Positions 16,302 to 22,523 of a stretch of DNA of 26,583 nt are shown here, one piece after another (positions within the stretch are counted from its first letter, which is position 1; the number at the start of each line of letters is the position of its first letter). Location of the stretch: the NCBI GenBank assembly GCA_900547585.1, contig URHD01000024.1:1-26583 (forward strand), in the 5' to 3' direction. The translations under genes and the position numbers were made by a program. The stretch comes from an uncultured bacterium. GTDB taxonomy: Bacteria; Cyanobacteriota; Vampirovibrionia; Gastranaerophilales; Gastranaerophilaceae. Under the pieces are notes generated by a model, which was given only the letters and a program-made list of their open reading frames with translations, ran no database searches and was not told where the DNA came from.

Positions 16302-17276
16302 TTGGAAAATGAAACGATAAAAATAGGAAATGTCGAAGTCAAAAGCCGCGTAATGCTTGCCCCGATGGCGGGGATTACGGATGTTGTTTTAAGAGGGCTC
16401 GTCAGAAAGTTTTCAAAAACCTGCCTTTTGACCACAGAAATGATTAGTTCGGAAGCACTTATGCAGAAAAAAGGCGGAGAAATCCTCGAACGCTGGGACG
16501 ACGAAACGCCTCTTGCTTATCAAATTTCTGGCCATAAGCCTTTTATGATGGCAAAAGCGGCAAAAATGCTTGAAGAACGCGCAGATATTATTGATATAAA
16601 CATGGGCTGCCCGGTAAACAAGGTTGTAAAAGGCGGCGACGGCTCCGCGTTGATGAAAACGCCCGAACTCGCTTCTGACATTGTAAAAGCAGTAAAAGAC
16701 GCCGTAGATTTGCCTGTTACGGTAAAATTCCGCCTCGGCTACACCGCAGAAACAAAGAATTTCAGGGAATTTGCCCTAAAAATGCAGGAAGCCGGCGCCG
16801 ACGCAATGACTATCCACTGCCGCACCCGCTCCCAGATGTATTCGGGAAAAGCGGACTGGAGCGAGATTTCAGGAATAAAAGAATTTATAAAAGTGCCTGT
16901 TTTTGCCAACGGCGATGTGATTGATGTTGATTCTGCGATAAAATGCCTTGAAGAATCAAAAGCCGACGGGATTGCAGCGGCAAGAGGCGTTCTGGGCAAC
17001 CCTGCTCTCTTAGGTGAAATCGAAAACTATTTAAAAACGGGCGAAAAACCGAAAAACACCGGTTTCAAAGAAAAAATCCGGCTTATGAAGACCCACCTTG
17101 ATGAAGAAATCAGGCTCAGGGGAGAAACTTGCGCAATCCAGTTCACGCGCAAGTTTTATCCTTACTACATCAGGGGGATAAAAGGCGCGTCGCAGTTCAG
17201 ATACGCGCTTGTAACCGAAAATTCTTACGAAAAAATCCTCAAAATCATTGACGAAATCGAGGCACAGTGCGATTAA
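16302..17276 (+). CDS. dus: tRNA-dihydrouridine synthase (DusB-like)
   Basis: FMN-dependent reductase converting uridine to dihydrouridine in tRNA D-loops or nearby positions. The 324-residue length is standard. Motifs are VMLAPMAGITD at the TIM-barrel start, NMGCPVNKVVKGGDGSALM with the catalytic Cys, VTVKFRLGY, DAMTIHCRTRSQMYSGKADW, VFANGDV and AAARGVLGNPALLGE at the flavin phosphate site. The start is a TTG at 16302: GAGG lies eight bases upstream, the next ATG (16309) is out of frame, and starting further on would cut the first beta strand. The subfamily (B versus others) is judged from overall pattern only. Confidence 0.93.
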   Translation: MENETIKIGNVEVKSRVMLAPMAGITDVVLRGLVRKFSKTCLLTTEMISSEALMQKKGGEILERWDDETPLAYQISGHKPFMMAKAAKMLEERADIIDINMGCPVNKVVKGGDGSALMKTPELASDIVKAVKDAVDLPVTVKFRLGYTAETKNFREFALKMQEAGADAMTIHCRTRSQMYSGKADWSEISGIKEFIKVPVFANGDVIDVDSAIKCLEESKADGIAAARGVLGNPALLGEIENYLKTGEKPKNTGFKEKIRLMKTHLDEEIRLRGETCAIQFTRKFYPYYIRGIKGASQFRYALVTENSYEKILKIIDEIEAQCD

Positions 17277-17277
17277 T

Positions 17278-17535
17278 ATGACAAAACCCTATTTTACCTA
17301 CATTATTCTTACTGAAAAAGGCACTTATTACTGCGGTTATACGGATGATTTGGAAAAAAGGTTTGAAAAGCACAAAGCAGGGCTTGCTGCAAAATACACA
17401 CGCGCATTTAAGCCGATAAAATTCGTTTATACAAAGGAATTCCCCACAAAATCCGAGGCGATGAAAGAGGAATGCAGAATTAAGAAGCTTTCGCGGGCGA
17501 AAAAAGAGGAGTTGATTAAATCGAACGGGATATAA
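17278..17535 (+). CDS. GIY-YIG nuclease-domain protein (UPF0213/YhbQ-like)
   Basis: An 85-residue single-domain GIY-YIG protein. The motif appears as YFTYIILTEKGTYYCGYTDDLEKRFEKHKAG, with Tyr at both strand positions and the conserved Arg in the following helix. AAKYTRAFKPIKFVY and SEAMKEECRIKKLSR follow, the latter carrying the conserved Glu. Stand-alone members of this family are widespread and have an ill-defined DNA-processing role. The ATG one base after the dus stop is chosen; an upstream in-frame start at 17248 would overlap dus by 29 bases without benefit. It lacks a strong ribosome site of its own and is probably translated by coupling to dus. Confidence 0.85.
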   Translation: MTKPYFTYIILTEKGTYYCGYTDDLEKRFEKHKAGLAAKYTRAFKPIKFVYTKEFPTKSEAMKEECRIKKLSRAKKEELIKSNGI

Positions 17536-17684
17536 AAGCCGGGGGCGGAATGACGGTCTATTTTTGTCGCCATGAACCCGTTTCAGGGTCGCAATGGCCG
17601 GAAAAATGGGTTTCCAGCCGGAAAAATTTCCCGAAAAAGTCTGATAGACAGCTTATTTTTCCCTGCAAAAGCCCGTTTTAATCC
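17536..17684. other. Convergent intergenic gap with imperfect hairpins and an 11-bp direct repeat
   Basis: GCCGGAAAAAT occurs at 17597-17607 and 17617-17627. An imperfect hairpin (GCCATGAACCC with GGGTCGCAATGGC) lies around 17570-17598. Neither is followed by a clean T run on either strand, so termination of the GIY-YIG gene or the facing kinase gene is uncertain. Confidence 0.5.
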
Positions 17685-18953
17685 TTAAACCTTACCAGCA
17701 GGCCCCGCGGGCAATTTCACCGTAAAAGTACTTCCCTTTTCCGGCTTGCTTTTCACACAGATTGTACCGCCATGGAGCAGGGTCAATTCTCTGGTAATAG
17801 TAAGCCCCAGCCCGGTTGAACTTTCGTTTTTGCAATAAATATTGTTGAGTTGGACGAATTTTGAGAAAATTTTCTCCTGAAACTCGGGCGCAATCCCGAT
17901 TCCGTCGTCTTTTACGTAGATTTCCACCTGATTTTTCAGTTTTTTAATTCCGATTTCGATGTGGCCGTTGGCGGGCGTAAATTTAATCGCATTGCTCAAA
18001 AGATTGTACATAATCTGTTGAATTTTCTGATAATCCGCCCTAATCTCGATTTCTTCGGGCATTTTTTTAATAAGATGAATCATTTTCTTATCCGCAAGCG
18101 GCTGAATAACGTTCACAACCTCGGTTACGGACATATTTAGGCTGAAATTTGACGGCGTAAGCTTCAAAGCGCGCGATTCGAGCTTTGAAATCTCAAGAAT
18201 CTCATTGATCATACCCAGAAGATGCAGCCCCGAAACGTGAATATCGCGAATATATTCGGCCTGTTTTTCATTCAACGGGCCAAAAAGCTGGCGCGACAAA
18301 ACCTCGGAAAACCCGATAATTGCGTTCAAAGGCGTCCTCAACTCATGGGATGTATTCGCCAGAAACTCCGATTTGACCTTATCCGCCTCCAGAATCTTTT
18401 CGTTCTGCTCCTTAATCGTTGCATGCGCCTGCGCACGGTCGATAATGCTCTCCTGGAGCTCTTTTAGCTGCATTTTGAACACATCTGACAGTTCACTGTC
18501 CTTAATTGAATAAGAAGCCAACGCGCAAAACGCCTTTGAAGCCTGAATATCTGTTTTTGTAAAGGTTTTTGTACGAGAGAGCAAAATAAAACCGAAAACC
18601 GTATCGTTTATCAGAAGTTTTGAGATTAAAAAGTTTTTATTTTTCTTAATACCGAAAGAACGCGCGACAGGCGCATTTTTATCAAACATTAATGGCGCAC
18701 TGCTGTATAGCTGAGATTTAGCCTCCTCTTCTACGGGCAAAATAACGGTTGTTTCAGAAAAAAGTTCTTCTTGAGGCGCGATTTTTCTGTATTTTATCCC
18801 CGCATTACCGGAATTCAAATAACAAACGTAAGCAGAATCGTAATCAACCGCTTCTTTAAGCAAATTCAGCGTGTTTTCAAAGCAGTGTTCGGGATTTTCG
18901 CCTGAATTAAGGATTTGAGGGATTTTTTCGAGTATTTTTTTATAAATGGTCAT
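17685..18953 (-). CDS. Cytosolic sensor histidine kinase (GAF-like sensor, HisKA, HATPase)
   Basis: A 422-residue soluble histidine kinase. Residues 1-155 look like a GAF-type sensor domain and contain no membrane segment. A coiled-coil linker (about 156-195) leads to the HisKA H-box FLANTSHELRTPLNAIIGFSE with phospho-acceptor H203. The HATPase domain shows the N-box LLSNAIKFTP (319-327), G1 DDGIGI (349-354), and G2 STGLGLTITREL. Neither transmitter nor receiver is missing residues that can be seen, but no response regulator is adjacent, so it is an orphan whose partner lies elsewhere. A perfect TATAAT six bases before the ATG and lack of a ribosome site suggest a leaderless message. Confidence 0.93.
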   Translation of the reverse strand: MTIYKKILEKIPQILNSGENPEHCFENTLNLLKEAVDYDSAYVCYLNSGNAGIKYRKIAPQEELFSETTVILPVEEEAKSQLYSSAPLMFDKNAPVARSFGIKKNKNFLISKLLINDTVFGFILLSRTKTFTKTDIQASKAFCALASYSIKDSELSDVFKMQLKELQESIIDRAQAHATIKEQNEKILEADKVKSEFLANTSHELRTPLNAIIGFSEVLSRQLFGPLNEKQAEYIRDIHVSGLHLLGMINEILEISKLESRALKLTPSNFSLNMSVTEVVNVIQPLADKKMIHLIKKMPEEIEIRADYQKIQQIMYNLLSNAIKFTPANGHIEIGIKKLKNQVEIYVKDDGIGIAPEFQEKIFSKFVQLNNIYCKNESSTGLGLTITRELTLLHGGTICVKSKPEKGSTFTVKLPAGPAGKV

Positions 18954-18959
18954 ACCGAA

Positions 18960-18988
18960 ATTATAGGCCTGACTTCACAATCCCGCAA
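18960..18988 (-). promoter_or_regulatory. Promoter of the histidine kinase, probably leaderless
   Basis: On the minus strand TTGCGG (18988-18983), a 17-base spacer and a perfect TATAAT (18965-18960). Only six bases (TTCGGT) separate the -10 box from the ATG, placing the expected start of transcription on the A of the start codon. Confidence 0.65.
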
Positions 18989-18998
18989 GTTTGTAACA

Positions 18999-19223
18999 CT
19001 AAACTTCCAAAAACAGCCTTTTTCCGACGATATTCGGCTTTCCGTTGTAATATCCTGCAAAATATCCGCCACGAACGGGTTTGTTTTTGCCGTAATAGTT
19101 GGTTGCATTGTCCGAAATAAAAGGATTACCGAAAGGATTTGAGCTTTTTTGCACAGTTGCGCCCTGTACAGCGTTTATATTCGTCGGCATCAATGCGTTG
19201 GAGATGAGGCTAACAAGATTCAT
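18999..19223 (-). CDS. Small protein of 74 residues, unknown function
   Basis: Not recognised. The ATG at 19223 has an AGGAAAGGA ribosome site five to six bases upstream, which supports a real gene. The sequence has a short hydrophobic start (MNLVSLISNALMP), then a polar, Gly/Asn/Tyr-rich body with SNPFGNPF, NYYGKNKP and GGYFAGYYNGKPNIVG. It has no cysteine, clear membrane helix or catalytic motif. It ends 45 bases before the histidine kinase start on the same strand, but that kinase has its own promoter. Two minus-strand TATAAT boxes lie upstream at 19283-19288 and 19298-19303. The Gly/Tyr pattern could suit a structural or surface peptide; this is a guess. Confidence 0.6.
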   Translation of the reverse strand: MNLVSLISNALMPTNINAVQGATVQKSSNPFGNPFISDNATNYYGKNKPVRGGYFAGYYNGKPNIVGKRLFLEV

Positions 19224-19282
19224 AAAAATCCTTTCCTAATTTACAAGACAATACTTACGTTTTTAAATTTACTGATAAATAT

Positions 19283-19303
19283 ATTATAGTCATGATTATT
19301 ATA
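19283..19303 (-). promoter_or_regulatory. Two -10-like boxes upstream of the 74-residue gene
   Basis: TATAAT occurs on the minus strand at 19288-19283 and at 19303-19298, 60 and 75 bases before the ATG. A TTGTTC lies 15 bases before the first box. The region is AT-rich, so one of the two may be chance. Confidence 0.4.
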
Positions 19304-19379
19304 GAACAATATTACAAAATGTTAAAGATTTTTTCAGGAAAAATCCTACAAACTACGTATTAATGCAAAAGAAAAAATC

Positions 19380-19388
19380 TGTCATTAT
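19380..19388 (+). promoter_or_regulatory. Extended -10 box of the Cys-rich small gene, probably leaderless
   Basis: TGT followed by CATTAT (19383-19388), then six bases and the ATG at 19395. There is no Shine-Dalgarno sequence. The geometry equals that of the ispG and histidine-kinase starts. Confidence 0.4.
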
Positions 19389-19394
19389 AGTTTT

Positions 19395-19598
19395 ATGAAA
19401 AAATGTCCTTTTAATTTAGATATTTGTTCTGACGAGTGCGCGCTTTTTATATCGCCATCGGAACTGAACGAGCTCGTGGCTAACAGACTTCACAGCATCG
19501 GCGTTTTTGACAAAAAAGCCGGCATGTGCGCGCTAAAAAATATCGCAATGGGTGCAAGCAGAGAGGTTTTCGAAAAAAGTTCGGCAAACAATTTCTAA
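19395..19598 (+). CDS. Small Cys-containing protein, 67 residues, unknown function
   Basis: Not recognised. The start MKKCPFNLDICSDECALF places cysteines at 4, 11 and 15, and a fourth lies at 45 (GMCALKN). Four spaced cysteines could bind a metal or Fe-S cluster, but no named motif is matched. The rest (SPSELNELVANRLHSIGVFDKKAG) looks helical. There is no signal peptide. It has no ribosome site; the -10 box six bases before the ATG suggests leaderless translation. The next gene starts 59 bases downstream on the same strand. Confidence 0.55.
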   Translation: MKKCPFNLDICSDECALFISPSELNELVANRLHSIGVFDKKAGMCALKNIAMGASREVFEKSSANNF

Positions 19599-19657
19599 AA
19601 AATTGTCTTTGTGAATTTAAACATTAAATTCATGAAAATACTCTCAAAGGTAAAAAA

Positions 19658-20662
19658 ATGAGTGAGATAAATCTCGGACAATTTATAAAAAACGCTTTTA
19701 ATTACAGCATCGGAAAACCTGTAACCCAGCAGCCGACCAAAACTTCACAGGAAAACTTTCAAAATGCACAACAGCAGGTCGCCCGCCTTGTCAATGAAAC
19801 AATGCAAAATATCCAGACGAATTTTGTGCGTCAGGTTGATATTTTGAACACCCAAAACCTGCTCCGGCAGCTGAATTCGTTTGAACAATCCGCGATGATG
19901 AAGGATTTGTACAGTTTTCCGCGGGATATGAAAGATTTAATGCTTTTGCTCGTAAAAGAGGGCGCAAATTTAACCGCTGCGAATGCTAAAGACCTGAATG
20001 CACTGCTTTCGCAAACGCTGGACATGTCAAAATTGATGATTCTATTGCAAACCAACGGGAAAAACGCCGCAGAAAAGCTAACAAAAATGATTACGACCCT
20101 GAACCAGTCCGGAATCTACAACACCCAGCAATTAAAAGAAATGACAGCGCTCATAAACGCCTGCATTCCTGCGGCGGACACACAGCCGGCTGCTATGTTG
20201 AAAAATTTGATGGTTATGTATCTTCCGTGGCTTCCGTTACATGAACAGGGCACTTTCAATCTTCAGGTCGCCGATGAAAGCGAAAAAAAGGGTTCCGATT
20301 CAGAAAATATTGTTACGATTACGATCAATACCGCTGCTTACGGGATGATTCGGGCGACAATTTATCTTGAAGGCAAAAAACTCGATGTTGAAATCAACTG
20401 CCCTGAAAATTTCCCGAAAAACGAGTTCAAAGAAACGCTCGCACACGAAGCAACAGGCTACGACATGGAATCCGGAATCTCTTTCACCACAAGAAAATCC
20501 AACGATTCGCCAGAAAAGAAAGAAACAAATGTTTCCATCACAAATTCTTCAAAAATCTCGCCTCATCTGCTTTTGATAATTCACATGGTCATAAATGCAA
20601 TCATGGCGCTAGACAAAAAGGCTGCTCTGGTCAACGAACGCGAGCAGAAGATGGATTTTTAA
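19658..20662 (+). CDS. Hypothetical protein with a FliK C-terminal-like region
   Basis: A 334-residue cytosolic-type protein with no signal peptide and a good AAAGG ribosome site. Residues 1-75 are Gln/Asn-rich (TQQPTKTSQENFQNAQQQ). A helical, Leu- and Met-rich middle follows (75-200). A beta-type region comes next (about 205-285), with WLPLHEQGTFNLQV and VTITINTAAYGMIRATIYLEGKKLDVEI. The alternating pattern around a glycine is reminiscent of the hook-length-control C-terminal domain of FliK, where 'L-x-x-L-G-x-V-x-V-x-L' leads into 'l-x-V-x-F'. The C-terminus has a hydrophobic stretch (ISPHLLLIIHMVINAIMALD). No flagellar or secretion gene is in the window, so the resemblance is tentative. 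Confidence 0.6.
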   Translation: MSEINLGQFIKNAFNYSIGKPVTQQPTKTSQENFQNAQQQVARLVNETMQNIQTNFVRQVDILNTQNLLRQLNSFEQSAMMKDLYSFPRDMKDLMLLLVKEGANLTAANAKDLNALLSQTLDMSKLMILLQTNGKNAAEKLTKMITTLNQSGIYNTQQLKEMTALINACIPAADTQPAAMLKNLMVMYLPWLPLHEQGTFNLQVADESEKKGSDSENIVTITINTAAYGMIRATIYLEGKKLDVEINCPENFPKNEFKETLAHEATGYDMESGISFTTRKSNDSPEKKETNVSITNSSKISPHLLLIIHMVINAIMALDKKAALVNEREQKMDF

Positions 20663-20749
20663 AGGGAGATTTCTTTCTTTTTTGAACTAAAAGCCGAAAA
20701 AGCAGGGATTTGGCATTTAATTTCACTTTTTGAGGAATATTTCTTGTAA

Positions 20750-20768
20750 GTTGGGCTTTCAGCCCAAC
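20750..20768. repeat. Perfect short hairpin
   Basis: GTTGGGCT, loop TTC, AGCCCAAC: an 8-bp perfect stem with a three-base loop. It is not followed by a T run on either strand, so it is more likely a REP-type palindrome than a terminator. Confidence 0.6.
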
Positions 20769-20791
20769 AGCAACAATATTGCAAACATCAA

Positions 20792-20917
20792 GTGAAAAGA
20801 GGAAGATTTTTCTTTTCCGTTCCGATTCCTCCGACCATGCGGCGCTATTTTGTAATTTTTCTTGATTCATGAGGTCTCCCCCATAGTCACTCCAAAGGAA
20901 AATCTTCCTCTTTTCAC
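20792..20917. repeat. 126-bp element with perfect 19-bp inverted ends
   Basis: GTGAAAAGAGGAAGATTTT at 20792-20810 is the exact reverse complement of 20899-20917. The 88-base interior contains a GGAGACC-ATG frame on the minus strand (MNQEKLQ...) that reads out through the left arm. It resembles a MITE or a degraded insertion; no transposase or target duplication is evident. Confidence 0.7.
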
Positions 20918-20939
20918 AATACAACAATTCTCACCCGCA

Positions 20940-20954
20940 AAATGTTTAACATTT
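20940..20954. promoter_or_regulatory. 15-bp palindrome, possible operator
   Basis: AAATGTT-T-AACATTT is a perfect 7-1-7 palindrome about 120 bases upstream of the next plus-strand gene. Regulator unknown, and chance is possible in AT-rich DNA. Confidence 0.3.
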
Positions 20955-21072
20955 GACTTCATTTTTCGATAAATATTTATTAATCTTTCTGCCTAGCTTA
21001 AATGTCAATGCCGAAAGGTAATGTTTTCCGTTCGAAAACTGCCAAAATAGAAACATAAGGAAGTTGGAAAAC

Positions 21073-21357
21073 ATGAAAAAGATAATTAACATAAAAAACA
21101 GGATACTGTTAGCTGTCATCCTTCTCAATTCTATATTTACAATGGGAGTGTATGCGGCTTGTAATACGGAAGCCGGCGCTTGCAGGATTTCCGATTTGAG
21201 AAAAGCCGCGCAGACGGAGGCAATTGAAAATAAATTTCTGCCTCCGTCCCAGAAGAGGGCAGATGTGTTTGAAGAACCTCAAACAACCGCCCAAAAACCT
21301 GAAAAAACATCTCCTATCCGGCAGTTTATAGAATCATTGCTAAAACCATCAAAATAA
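21073..21357 (+). CDS. Small exported protein, 94 residues, unknown function
   Basis: Not recognised. The ATG at 21073 has AAGGAA ten bases upstream; a TTG three codons earlier is rejected because it abuts that ribosome site. The N-terminus is a Sec signal (NRILLAVILLNSIFTMGVYA, cleavage before AC at about residue 29). The mature part is about 65 residues, charged and proline-containing, with cysteines in ACNTEAGAC and a possible amphipathic C-terminal helix (SPIRQFIESLLKPSK). The lipobox is poor (YAAC), so a lipoprotein is less likely. Its 3' end overlaps the facing gene by 32 bases. Confidence 0.6.
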   Translation: MKKIINIKNRILLAVILLNSIFTMGVYAACNTEAGACRISDLRKAAQTEAIENKFLPPSQKRADVFEEPQTTAQKPEKTSPIRQFIESLLKPSK

Positions 21358-22264
21358 TCCCTCCTATCTGGATGCCGGTGTTCAAATGCTGCATTAACTT
21401 GTTATTGTCATAATATCTGGCAGTTTTCTTTGCGGTGGTAGTCGCAAGCAGCCTTTGGATTCTGGCATCTTCGCTGCCGGAGAATGTTTTTTGAAATACC
21501 GAGTTCTCCAGCCTGGCAAGCCTGTTTTCAACAGGTTCATTTGCAAATTTTCTACCCAAAACCTCGCTTTCAAGCATGTCGAGGTCGTAATTTGCATCGG
21601 AAGCATCGGTTCTAAACCTTGAAGCAGGCGCTGCGACTCTGTTTCTGGTATTTTGAGGCGTGTAATAATTGTATCGGCTTTCATCGGAAAAACTGTTCAA
21701 ATCCGAAGCCGCACCCGTCATTCCCGGATCGTATTCCTCAAGAACAATCGAGGAATCGTCCCTAATCCGCGCATTCGCCAGCACAGAAGCGCGCAAACTG
21801 TCAACACGCTCGCTCAACGGTGCAGAACTCTCTTTTTTATAAACCTGTTTTTCCAGCCTTGAAAGCCGCCTGTAGATATCTTCGCCGGAATAGTCTTTTT
21901 TAAATACCTCCTGCTCAATTTTATCCACAACAGGATATTTTACGTCCGCATCCGCCTTTTCTGTATTCAATTCGTCATAAGCAGCTTCTTCTTCAACAGC
22001 CTCAGAGGGGGCAGGCACTGCTGTAGCATACTGGGGCATATCCTGACGCAGCCTGCGGAGACGATTCTGGATAGTGTCTTTAGATGCGGAGCCGTAAACA
22101 GCTTTTTCCAGCCGTTCAAGGCGCTGTGCAGTCGTTTCGCCGTTGTAATCATAACCAAAATAATTTTTTTCGAGTTTTTGAATCTGCGCGGAAATATTCT
22201 CCGCACAAAATCCGCCCGAACTAATAAATAGTATGCAAAATAGCGTAAAAACAGCTTTTTTCAT
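21326..22264 (-). CDS. Envelope protein with LE...RL coiled repeats and a C-terminal membrane anchor
   Basis: A 312-residue protein with a Sec signal (MKKAVFTLFCILFISSGGFCAE). Its main feature is a repeated unit of about 40 residues: L-E-x-x-x-F-G-x-x-Y-x-G-E-x-x-x-x-R-L-x-R-L-E-K-x-V-Y, then R-L-x-x-L. Copies start at about residue 30 (KLEKNYFGYDYNGETTAQRLERLEKAVYG), 113 (KIEQEVFKKDYSGEDIYRRLSRLEKQVYK) and 230 (MLESEVLGRKFANEPVENRLARLENSVFQ), joined by acidic linkers. It ends in a hydrophobic segment (GIQIGGIILMVLAMIL). Similar repeats occur, as I recall, in cyanobacterial and melainabacterial proteins of unknown function. GGTGAG precedes the ATG. A role as an envelope-spanning tether is a guess. 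Confidence 0.7.
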   Translation of the reverse strand: MKKAVFTLFCILFISSGGFCAENISAQIQKLEKNYFGYDYNGETTAQRLERLEKAVYGSASKDTIQNRLRRLRQDMPQYATAVPAPSEAVEEEAAYDELNTEKADADVKYPVVDKIEQEVFKKDYSGEDIYRRLSRLEKQVYKKESSAPLSERVDSLRASVLANARIRDDSSIVLEEYDPGMTGAASDLNSFSDESRYNYYTPQNTRNRVAAPASRFRTDASDANYDLDMLESEVLGRKFANEPVENRLARLENSVFQKTFSGSEDARIQRLLATTTAKKTARYYDNNKLMQHLNTGIQIGGIILMVLAMIL

Positions 22265-22508
22265 AATCTCACCCGTTCCGTTTTACACTATCAAGTTAAT
22301 CTGCTTTTGAAACGCACTCAATTCCACGGAAATTTTAAACACGCAAAAAAACATAGCCCTGTTTTATTAGCGGTAAGTACTATATTTAGCCTATTACCCG
22401 TTAGTAACAGCTATTTTAGCCATACTCCCAAAGTATTATTTAAAATTTTTTTAATCTGAAAAATTTAACCAATTCAAAAAATAATCCCAATCACGCATAT
22501 AACATTTG

Positions 22509-22517
22509 TGCTAAAAT
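22509..22517 (+). promoter_or_regulatory. Extended -10 promoter of ispG, probably leaderless
   Basis: TGC followed by TAAAAT (22512-22517), then six bases and the ATG. No Shine-Dalgarno sequence lies in front of the start codon. Confidence 0.55.
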
Positions 22518-22523
22518 TTAATC

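Larger units (their letters stand above)
20663..21072. other. 410-bp gap with hairpin, long inverted repeat and a palindrome
   Basis: No convincing gene. It holds a perfect short hairpin at 20750-20768, a 19-bp inverted repeat pair enclosing 88 bases (20792-20917), and a 15-bp palindrome at 20940-20954. An open frame on the minus strand across the inverted repeat encodes the same short segment twice because of the repeat and is not believed to be a real protein. Confidence 0.6.

Noticed and set aside
17570..17598. Terminator after the GIY-YIG gene
   Set aside because: The stem is imperfect and there is no T run after it on either strand.
20631..20927. Minus-strand open frame of 98 codons in the 20663-21072 gap
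   Set aside because: It spans the 19-bp inverted repeat and encodes the same KRKIFL segment twice; the repeat structure explains it better than a gene.
22265..22523. Possible regulatory region or riboswitch upstream of ispG
   Set aside because: AT-rich with scattered short repeats such as GCTATTTTAGCC, but no stable hairpin pair or known aptamer pattern could be drawn by eye.
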